Positions 9,719-16,315 of a stretch of DNA of 16,315 bases are shown here, one piece after another (positions within the stretch are counted from its first letter, which is position 1; each line of letters begins with the position of its first letter). The DNA is from Leucogyrophana mollusca. Lineage: Eukaryota > Basidiomycota > Agaricomycetes > Boletales. The notes below the pieces were generated by a model, which was not told the origin of the DNA, made no database searches, and was given only the letters and a program-made list of their open reading frames with translations. The stretch covers positions 1 through 16,315 of the forward strand of contig MU266760.1 in NCBI GenBank assembly GCA_021014945.1, written 5' to 3'. A program made the translations under genes and the position numbers.

Positions 9719-9928
9719 TTGTAAGTATCTTGTTGCTAAGCAATCTTATTTGCTTCTTCCTTAGACCTCAGATGTTCTCGGAAAACACCGAGACTGCGCT
9801 CGTACACAGGGGAAGAACGTAGGTTACATTTTAACGACGTTTTTCTAGACCCCTTCCTCCCAGTCAATCCATAAAAATGTATGTCCTTCCCTAGCGACTC
9901 TAACCATCCACTGACGAATCTCAATAGT
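9719..9928 (+). other. Short inter-gene spacer holding two intron-like segments
   Basis: Only 210 bp separate the stop of the upstream gene from the next start. Two well-formed introns lie here: 9721-9764 (GTAAGT, branch-like GCTAAG, CTTCCTTAG; 44 bp) and 9879-9927 (GTATGT, branch-like CTAAC, CAATAG; 49 bp). The second ends one base before the ATG at 9929 and, if spliced, removes an upstream ATG-led mini-frame (ATG at 9877). The first starts two bases after the upstream TGA. Confidence 0.55.
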
Positions 9929-12175
9929 ATGCCCGGCGGCAAGAAGTGGTCCACCCCTGAGCAGGAGCAGTTCCTTCGGGAACGTCTACCTAAATACCGT
10001 GACTACGGAGTCTCGAAAAACTACGCAGGCTTTTGGGCTGAGACCAACGAAGCGTTTTTCTTACGCTGGCCTGCTCAGGAAAGCGCGTTCCCAGCCCTGG
10101 AGGTGCCATTGGTACCTACGGACGCCAATGATGCTCGCGATGTCACCCCAGCAATAGTCCTTAGCGCTGAACAAGAGACACTGTTAGCGAAGCACATCAC
10201 TACCCGCAAAAAAGTAGGTGCATCAATTTGACGCGTCCCGACCCACCTTCAATTGTTTTATTGTAGCAAATCCAGTCGTGGTTCCGGTGGCAGACGAACG
10301 CTTCGCGTTTGGCGCGTTCCAGTGGCACCAGGAGTGTTCTCGACGTCACCGCCGCATAAGCTGGGGGTGAACTGAAAGGGACTCGCGCCCCACAGAAGCT
10401 TGAAATATATTCGCACATATACTATGACAAGCACGTAAAAGTTGACGCTGATGCAGCTATTGCGGAGGAAAGAATCACTAACCGTGGTCCAAAATTGGCC
10501 AAGCGGAAGGCAGTCACCAAGATCAAGTTTGCCCAGGAAGATGATGCCGTGAAAGCTGAGGTCGAAGAAAAATACAAGGAAGAGCTGGCCAAGTACCAGA
10601 AGGCGCGTGAGCGCGCAGCGTCTGGAGAAGTAGAGGAGCTTGATGACAGCACCAAGATCAAGTACGCACCCTCCAGTGTTTTGTGGGCTCGTGGCAGATG
10701 TATCTAACTGTTTGATAGAGCGTTTCGTGAGCTCGGGCCGCACCTCGACCGTGTGTTCAGCTACCTGTCGCACATGACTGGCGGTATGAAATTTTCAGTC
10801 CTCGCAGGAGGGCGTGATCCCACGAATGAGCAAAAAATCGTCGTCATGGAGTAAGTCTAGCATGCAAGTACTCACCACGCTATGCTGACCTCTGCACTTA
10901 GTTACCACATCGGCGAAACAGAAGCTGGGAGCGAATTCCCTGCGTGCTATCCCGAATTCAGCCGCGTCCAGAGCGCATTTCTTGAGTTCGTGCATCGATC
11001 AGTTGGTGAGGGATCATCTTTCCGTCAGCTCCACCCTGTTCTCACGTATAACATACTTAGCTCACGATGATGTGCGCCGTGCAGAGGCCGCGTCGAACAT
11101 TTCGAATAGCGAAGACGGTTCCGATGATGGTTCCGAGGAGGGAGAAGGGCCGTCCGCTGGGGCTGAGTTTTGGCAGACGGAGAGGGATGGGGGAGAAGGG
11201 TGTTCTGAACAGCCTACACTGACAAATGAAGGTGTCGTATTATTGCCGGGCTTGGAGAGTGATGCATTACACACTAATGCAGGGGGTAATGCGTTCCCTG
11301 AGGTATGTAATACATTACTCCGGCTGTAATGCATCACTGATGCATTAACGTAGGGGAATGGGCTACTCACTACTCATTCTGGCGCTGGCAATTCGACTAC
11401 ATCGGCGGCCACGGTCGAACTTTCCGCTATCCTTGACGGGTCCTTTCCGCTCGACTTGGACGGCTTTGACTTCTCTTCGATGAGCTCGGGCCTCGTTGAT
11501 TCCATGATGGCAGATTTACCTCCCATCAATGGATTACGGGGGGACGGCTTCGCTGGCGGACCCGATGACATACAAGGAGATGCCGTTGCCGCAAATGAAA
11601 CCACCGGCCTCAACACCACCTTCCTCGCCGACCTTTTCTCTGACAAGATCCCTGACTGGATGACAATGCCCCCTCCTTTCGCATCATCGACCACATCACT
11701 TGATTCCTCTTCTCCAGCTTGTCCGTCACCGAGTCCCACACTGTTATTCCCTTATACATCTGCTCAACCGGCTCCACACTCCGATCCGCTTCCTTCCACT
11801 CCACCCGAAAACCCGCTGTCTTTAAGCCTCACAGAGTCTGTTGCAGCTTCGCCAGTCCAACACGCAACAGACGCTCCCCCGGTCCCACAGCCACAGGCGA
11901 TAGCTTCTGCCGTGGTTGATCCGGAATTGCAAGCCCATCCACCGGTGGTGACGAATGAGCCAACGGTGTTACGGCGCGGAGCCCGGCAACGTGCACCATC
12001 AAACCGCGACGAGATTCTGAATGCAATTGGAGGACCAACGCCTCGGCCTCGTGCGCCAGGCAAAGAGAATCGACCGCCCGGGCAAGTGAACTCACGTCGG
12101 AAGAGAGGAGATGATGGAGACGAGGAAATATCACAAAAGTCAGTCCCATCCACGCAATGTGCATACAGTCGTTGA
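9929..12175 (+). CDS. Hypothetical protein with homeodomain-like WF helix; possible in-frame stop
   Basis: Exons 9929-10213, 10267-10321, 10379-10661, 10719-10850, 10902-11005, 11061-11302 and 11354-12175 sum to 641 codons (640 residues). It begins MPGGKKWSTPEQEQFL, a pattern I recall from a family common in agaricomycetes. Residues 96-106 (QIQSWFRWQTN) resemble the recognition helix of a homeodomain. TRAPQKLEIYSHIYYD, a Lys/Glu-rich helix, FSVLAGGRDP and HIGETEAGSEFPACYPEF follow, also as in that family. The C-terminal exon is Pro/Ser-rich with acidic-hydrophobic patches (FPLDLDGFDFSSM) like an activation domain, and ends in a basic tail. Oddity: without the weak 57-bp intron 10322-10378 (donor GTGGCA), an in-frame TAA at 10357-10359 ends translation after 125 residues. 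An alternative last intron (donor GTCAGT at about 12138) would end the protein in KKQKRK. A regulator role is inference. Confidence 0.65.
11260..11347. repeat. ATGCAT palindrome cluster 3, inside a coding gene
   Basis: Copies: TGATGCATTA at 11260-11269, TAATGCA at 11275, TAATGCG at 11287, TAATACATTA at 11308-11317, TAATGCATCA at 11327-11336 and TGATGCATTA at 11338-11347. The first three lie in exon sequence (encoding part of ...DALHTNAGGNAF...). The rest make up most of the 51-bp intron 11303-11353. The 11-bp block CATTACTCCGG at 11313-11323 recurs at 12965-12975 in cluster 4. Confidence 0.75.
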
Positions 12176-12639
12176 TGGCGGCAATATCCCGATATCTCAG
12201 GAAGCAAAAACGCAAGTAGTCAACCAACATCAATTCGTTTAATGCACTCCCTATAGATATATTATGTGACATATCTTATTATTTATCTTTTATCTTGTTT
12301 CTGTAGCATTCCCCTCGTCTTTTGTTGTTTTGTATTGTCGATCGCTATGATACTCCCGCTAGACAACGCCGTAGAGTATGTTTGCTTACACTTATACTTG
12401 TTACTTGTCCTTTGTACCAGTCGTATAATTGCTAATGCTACATCAGTCTTGTCACTCATGAAAGCCGGAACATTGTAACATACCTGGGTTGGTTAATATT
12501 AAGCCTTGTTGAGCAGTTACTCGGCCTTGGGGCGAGCCGTTGTGGACTTAAAGAAAATTTTGGGCTTCCGGATAATGCCGGGCGACATGGTCAGACGACT
12601 CGTCGTGGACTTAGAGAAAATTCTCATTAAAAGGCCTAG
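12176..12639. other. 3' flank, no gene seen
   Basis: The presumed 3' UTR and terminator region of the upstream gene: T-rich stretches at 12270-12345 and a TAATGCA word at 12239-12245. It also holds a spaced direct repeat at 12542-12561 and 12605-12624 (GTGGACTTA, then AGAAAATT; 18 of 20 bases equal) just before the hairpin element. The 70-codon frame at 12266-12478 is hydrophobic only because of its T content. Confidence 0.45.
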
Positions 12640-12760
12640 ACCAATCTAATGTGTTCCATCGTAAGGTGTCGATCGACCAGCTACAAAAGCAGCAAGCCGG
12701 CCCGGCTTGCTTTTGTTGCTTGGTCGATCGACACCTTAAGATGGAACACATTAGATTGGT
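12640..12760. repeat. 121-bp near-perfect hairpin (fold-back element)
   Basis: Two arms of about 60 bp are reverse complements with almost no loop. The left arm starts ACCAATCTAATGTGTTCCAT at 12640. The right arm ends with the complement at 12760 (ATGGAACACATTAGATTGGT). The outer 40 bp of each arm differ at one base; the inner part has small indels; the centre is GCCGG-C-CCGGC around 12701. The inner AAGGTGTCGATCGACC is also shared by both arms. It could be a palindromic miniature element, a fold-back transposon or a hairpin RNA source. No coding frame is credible across it, and no target-site duplication is evident. Confidence 0.85.
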
Positions 12761-12950
12761 AGAGATTCAGAACCAGATCTGGGCGGTCGCGGTTATATGG
12801 ATCGGGACAGAACCTACAACCCCGAGGTACAGGGGGGAAGAAGAGAGGAACGAGGCCGGGCCGATCAAGATATGGGGGAGGGAGATTAAGGTCCTGTGTC
12901 CCAAACCGGATAGAAGCAGCATGGAATGTGCCGATATGGCAGCGAGGAAG
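12761..12950. other. Purine-rich spacer, no gene seen
   Basis: A G/A-rich stretch between the hairpin and the next motif cluster. The 100-codon frame at 12651-12953 starts inside the hairpin and is best seen as chance. No regulatory or structural element recognised. Confidence 0.4.
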
Positions 12951-13083
12951 TAATGCATTGTATGCATTACTCCGGATTGCTGATGCATTAGCACACCCGA
13001 AAAGGCAGCCATTAATGCATCACAGGACTCACAATGCGAAATGCATTACGCAACACTGATAATTAGCCTGTTTTCTTGCATTA
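12951..13083. repeat. ATGCAT palindrome cluster 4
   Basis: Copies: TAATGCATTG at 12951-12960, TATGCATTA at 12961-12969, TGATGCATTA at 12981-12990, TAATGCATCA at 13013-13022, AATGCATTA at 13040-13048 and TGCATTA at 13077-13083. It shares the block CATTACTCCGG (12965-12975) and the order of motifs around it with cluster 3, so the two are probably related by duplication. It closes the right side of the transposase-bearing stretch. Confidence 0.75.
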
Positions 13084-13559
13084 TTATGACAGTATAGCCT
13101 GACCTTGAGTGACGCAAGGCACACGGCTAATTGTCGTGCAGGACGTCAAGGTCTGTTCATCGACTAATGATGTGGACTATCGGCGAGTTATTTCTCGAGC
13201 GATTTCATGACGAATATACTAAAGCATTCTCCTTTAAGAGACCGGAGTTGTCACAAGGTGTGTGATTACACAGCTCATGACGGAGCTACCGCTAACTTTT
13301 TATTGATCTAGTCTGCAGAGTGTTGCGATGCTTGTCTGCGTAAGTCACATTTGATAGATCTTAAGAGGCGTTCACATCGAGAAAATTTTGCCAGTTCTGG
13401 GCCATGAAGCACAATTGTCAGCTCAAAACTTAGCTCACGGCTGATTGGCTAACGTGCATGTTTCCAGATGTCTGGCTTGGTCTATATATGTTTGTGCCGA
13501 GTGGTACTATAATTCTTATCGCTCAGTGCATCACGTCCAAGTAACTTATCCACACAGCC
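13084..13559. other. Intergenic region, no convincing gene
   Basis: No splice-supported frame. It holds an inverted repeat GACCTTGA (13101-13108)/TCAAGGTC (13146-13153). The word GACCTTGAC also occurs at 1782-1790, just left of cluster 1. Confidence 0.4.
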
Positions 13560-13870
13560 TTCACGAACGCGTTGCTGGCCGCGTATGCTATCGGATTGTT
13601 TTGATTACGGCGGTGGACACTAATGCAATCACTTCCAGGTTAAATGGACGGCTCCTCCTTCGGACTTATAGTCCCACAGTTATTGAGTTCACCTCTGGAG
13701 ATGAATCTGCGCGAGTGCGAACTTTATTTCGTTGCTCGGACGCTGCTAACATTTGTTATTTTATGTGGTATGTTCAGCATGAACCGGTTGTATTCAACGT
13801 CACGCCCAAATGCCAGCCGTATCAGGAAAATCCCTGACAGGGTTGCCAAAATGATCGTTCTGGTCGTGGT
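13560..13870 (+). pseudogene. Possible decayed 3' part of a DUF6534-like membrane protein
   Basis: One frame reads RVCYRIVLITAVDTNAITS (about 13583-13639). This resembles the R-L-I-x-x-T-V-x-T-G/N-x-x-T-S helix in the DUF6534 domain. A second frame reads LLTFVILCGMFSMNRLYSTSRPNASR (about 13743-13820), which resembles the family's closing helix and its K/R-L-Y-S-N-S...L-N-x-R signature. The two pieces are in different frames with no clear intron between them, so this would be a broken copy. The resemblance is weak and was judged by eye. If right, it is the part missing from the fragment at 1311-1777. Confidence 0.25.
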
Positions 13871-14423
13871 CAACACGTAGGGTGAAATATAACTGAGCTG
13901 GGAGACCACTTCACTAGACATGATATTCAACGAAGAGACATATTTTTGGAGAACGCCGAAAATCGTCCACACGTCCCGCTCGAATGGATCTGGCTGTCTG
14001 CGTGCACCGTGATTTTTTTCCACGACGCAGCGACATTGCGATGTCCCTCCCGCCCCCACCACCTCTTTCAGGTACATTGGCCACCTTGTCACATGACGAC
14101 TGACGAGTCATACGAATGGCCCAACTTTGGTGTGTTTGCATCTAATTCTATACGTATTGCGAACGTCCATATTAGCTGCCGCCCAAGTGTGTTTTGAATG
14201 GGTTGTGGTCGTCGTTGAAAAGGTGGGCGGGTGTTCACCTTGATCAACGATATGGAATATATGTATATGTGTAAGTCGTGGAGTTACTGGTTGGGTTATC
14301 ATGTCCCCCGGGGTTTTGGCCAAGACTGAAGCAACCAGACGTTCATTGTCTCAGAAACTCCTCAGCATACAACTCTGGGAAGTGCCAGAGAAATATATAT
14401 TCAGCACAGTCCAGCACTAATTC
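13871..14423. other. Intergenic region, no gene recognised
   Basis: Open frames on both strands (for example 13724-14092 minus and 13946-14197 plus) have no motif or splice support. The right end is the presumed 3' UTR of the Rho-like gene. Confidence 0.4.
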
Positions 14424-15244
14424 CTACACAACTACACACCGCCGTTTTCGAACCTTCTTATCCCTTTTCTGTATACATTCTTGTAGCACCAACTGAAAAA
14501 CCTCCGGTAATCCTTTGCTTGTTTTTGCTGAACACTCGACATATGCAGCTCCAATCTTCTCTGCAACGTCGGAACCCTGTTTCGGGGTTACCTCGCGATA
14601 CAGTTTGCTAGATCTCTTTGTATCTGATCTCAAATCCGTCTTGTTGCCCACGAGTACCACCGGTATATCCCCACAGAAGTGACTGACTTCTGGATACCAC
14701 TGTCCGAACACAACATTGCTCGATGAACGTGGATCGGTACTAAGTTGGGCTACTTACAATATCTCGAGCGTTTTCAAGGCTTGTGTAGTTATTGACAGAG
14801 AAGACGATAAGGGCGACGTCGGTCCCTGGATAACTCAGGTGTCGGAGGCGGGGATATGACTCTTCTCCAGTGGGCACTTCGCATAGGAAGAGATCTACCG
14901 GCTGGCCTTCAAACTCCATACGTGTAGAGAAATAATCAAATACTTTTGGAACTTCTGAGTCGCGCTACGTTTATAATAGGTACTTATGTGAGATGAAGAG
15001 GTCCCTCGCCCAGAGTCGACGTACCTCAGGAAAGCGGCCGAGTGCGTAGGCAAAGAGCATACATGTTTTTCCGCATCCACCTGATTGAGTGCTTTAGTTT
15101 CGAATATGGAGCATGGAAGGTGGTATGTGGGCACCATAAACAATAATGAAACTGCTCACCATCACCTATAATGACCAGCTTCTTCAGAATCCTCTTCGGT
15201 ACGAACCCGATAACCTCGCGAGGGTCGTTGGGGGGGGCATCCAT
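14424..15244 (-). CDS. Atypical Rho-family small GTPase with altered switch motifs
   Basis: Four exons (15244-15160, 15080-15025, 14964-14758, 14699-14424) with introns of 79, 60 and 58 bp give 208 codons (207 residues), the normal size for a Rho GTPase. Intact parts: P-loop GDGGCGKT at 27-34, RLRHLSYPGTDVALIVFSV (86-104), WYPEV (117-121), NKTD at 135-138 for guanine recognition, and ECSAKT at 171-176. The C-terminus is polybasic with CVVV, a CAAX-type prenylation signal for membrane attachment. Unusual parts: the switch I Thr of the Rho P-T-V-F motif is Lys (VPKVF, K54), and DTAGQE in switch II is replaced by EVPTGEE with one extra residue, so both the Asp and the catalytic Gln are changed. 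Rho proteins switch cell polarity and actin signalling; this one probably binds nucleotide but may not hydrolyse GTP normally. The second intron's acceptor (14965) is the least certain junction. Confidence 0.85.
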
Positions 15245-15532
15245 TATATTATTCTGAAGGCCACCAGTTCGCGCAAGACATGTAATTGAACAGACGTAAA
15301 CTCGGTCTACGGTATGCCGCAGAAGGATTGTTCCAAGGTGGCGTATTGCTGCAGTTGTTTGGCAAAAGTTTTGGAAACAAACAAACGCAGGCTGTATCAT
15401 TCAGTACTCAGTGTGCAACTTGTTATCCTTCATTTTTAGCTCGCCTCACCAAAGATTTGTCAATTTGAGTTGGAATAGAAGTTATCGTGAGCTCGCTTTA
15501 ACCCGTCCACCTTAATCACTAACCTCTCGTCC
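15245..15532. other. Divergent intergenic region
   Basis: 288 bp between the start of the minus-strand Rho-like gene and the plus-strand F-box-like ORF. It should contain both promoters. I see no clear TATA box or motif cluster. Confidence 0.4.
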
Positions 15533-16042
15533 ATGCGGAAGGCGAAACGTGGAGTGGAAACATCCGGACTGAGAGCAGAAAAATATCCAGTCTCCGAAAC
15601 GAGGTGCCGGAGATCAAAAGCTTGCGAAGCGATCTGCTCACTCGCCTCCAGCCGGTACAAAAACCGCTGGCGTGCAAAGGTGCACGACTGGGAAAGGATG
15701 AATCAGCTGTCGCCAGTTTACCGACTTCCCAGCGAAATCATTCTCGCCTGCTTCGAGGGGGTTGCTTGTCTCTGGAGGAGATCGCTTGCCGCCTCCTTAG
15801 AGCGAAATCTCGCACCCTGGAAAAAATCCGCCGGGGGGACAACGAGAATGAATGTATGTGGCGGTCATTGTATCGCATGTCCGCGTGATCGCCGATGGCT
15901 TGCGATCAACGCCGCCTCGTTCTGGACGTACGTCCTCATCACACCAAAGAAGGAGCAAAATCGCGGCAGTGACCAGTCCCCTGTTAAGACTCCGGGGTTT
16001 TTCGGTTCCGTCGATTTTAACTCCGAGCAATCAACGCCTTAG
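15533..16042 (+). CDS. F-box-like protein, structure uncertain, possibly decayed
   Basis: An ATG-led frame of 169 residues ends at the TAG at 16040-16042. Residues 47-75 carry a basic/aromatic helix (RWRAKVHDWERMNQLSP) followed by VYRLPSEIILACFE. This is the L-P-x-E-I-x-x-x-x-F core of an F-box as found in the very large agaricomycete F-box family. F-box proteins recruit substrates to SCF ubiquitin ligases. Later, CPRDRRWLAINAASFWTYV resembles the C-R-x-W-R-x-L-A-x-x-x-P-x-L-W stretch that normally follows, but spacing is off by a residue and the proline is missing. The downstream leucine-rich part is not seen. It could be a gene with unrecognised introns that runs past the window, or a degenerate copy. 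It is divergent from the Rho-like gene. Confidence 0.45.
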   Translation: MRKAKRGVETSGLRAEKYPVSETRCRRSKACEAICSLASSRYKNRWRAKVHDWERMNQLSPVYRLPSEIILACFEGVACLWRRSLAASLERNLAPWKKSAGGTTRMNVCGGHCIACPRDRRWLAINAASFWTYVLITPKKEQNRGSDQSPVKTPGFFGSVDFNSEQSTP

Positions 16043-16315
16043 CAGCACTGGAGCCCCCGAACACTTCAAGCAGCTTATGGCATCTATTATCTTGTGTTAT
16101 TCCCTCCGAACGTTTTCGGCTACGTTGGTGGTCGGAGTCGGTTGGAATCTCCCGCACGCACTTCGACCAGCACCTCGACGCTCGACGCCACCTTACCGGC
16201 TGGCGCTGATAATACCGAACGTGAGTCCGACATCAGGACACACCTGGAGAAGGAAGGTGCAGAGTGGGATACAACGATGAGAGCAGTGAGCAGTGGGTTC
16301 GGCACACATCAAGGT
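16043..16315. other. Right end of window, unassigned
   Basis: A plus-strand frame without an ATG stays open from about 16044 to the end and is Ser/Thr-rich (ARTSTSTSTLDATLPAG). It could be a later exon of the F-box-like gene, but no splice junction could be set with confidence. On the minus strand, 16120-16305 is also open without features. Confidence 0.3.

Noticed and set aside
10258..10773. 171-codon minus-strand frame
   Set aside because: Antisense to exons of the 9929-12175 gene, whose sense reading has family motifs and frame-consistent introns.
11764..12272. Two 147-codon minus-strand frames (11764-12207 and 11829-12272)
   Set aside because: Opposite the long Pro/Ser-rich last exon; composition follows from the sense strand and there is no splice or family support.
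12651..12953. 100-codon plus frame through the hairpin
   Set aside because: Coding across a near-perfect palindrome with no motif or introns is most likely chance.
1782..13153. GACCTTGAC and its complement as terminal inverted repeats of the island
   Set aside because: Only 9 bp, flanks show no target-site duplication, and a chance match of this size between two few-hundred-base regions is plausible; kept only as weak support.
13445..13837. 130-codon plus frame as a complete gene
   Set aside because: No start context, introns or family over its length; only a short part resembles the DUF6534 domain, so it was treated as a possible relic.
13724..14092. 122-codon minus-strand frame
   Set aside because: Hydrophobic patch only; no recognisable domain or splice support, and it overlaps the plus-strand relic.
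14965..15024. Alternative Rho intron using donor GTCGAC at about 15020 and acceptor ACTCAG
   Set aside because: It gives a neater switch I (FPEVQVPKVF), but the GTACGT donor with the CGTAG acceptor has better splice signals and also keeps the frame; noted as unresolved.

Overview
The window looks like genomic DNA of a mushroom-forming basidiomycete (Agaricomycetes). The evidence is: genes split by many short GT-AG introns (about 44-85 bp); a CxC2-type KDZ (Kyakuja-Dileera-Zisupton) transposase, a class greatly expanded in these fungi; a DUF6534-type multi-spanning membrane protein remnant; an F-box-like leader; and several agaricomycete-type hypothetical families. All exon models were built by hand from splice signals and frame continuity. 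No search was run, so family names rest on recognised motifs.

Layout. 1-582: last exon of a hypothetical gene (+). 1311-1777: decayed piece of a DUF6534-like membrane protein (+). 2142-~6275: a twelve-exon KDZ transposase gene (-), open throughout, with a possible ubiquitin-like N-terminus. 6420-6672: a two-helix membrane exon (-), with a TATA-like site and pyrimidine-rich leader further upstream (about 7350-6700). 7740-8275: a 146-aa protein (+) with an RNase H1 N-terminal/viroplasmin-like fold. 8832-9718: a 217-aa protein (+) with a basic MGRPRLY N-terminus. 9929-12175: a multi-exon protein (+) with a homeodomain-like WF helix. 12640-12760: a 121-bp near-perfect hairpin. 13560-13870: a possible second remnant of a DUF6534-like gene (+). 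14424-15244: an atypical Rho-like GTPase (-). 15533-16042: an F-box-like ORF (+).

The most striking unexplained signal is a short palindromic motif family, consensus T(A/G)ATGCAT(T/C)A. It recurs in four clusters (about 1808-1883, 7392-7558, 11260-11347, 12951-13083). The clusters flank the transposase gene and the accessory genes, and one has become part of an exon and an intron. The stretch 1.8-13.1 kb therefore looks like a mobile or composite island carrying a transposase plus several putative nucleic-acid-binding proteins. It may have split an older membrane-protein gene whose pieces lie outside it. The Rho-like and F-box-like genes at the right end look like the neighbouring host region.
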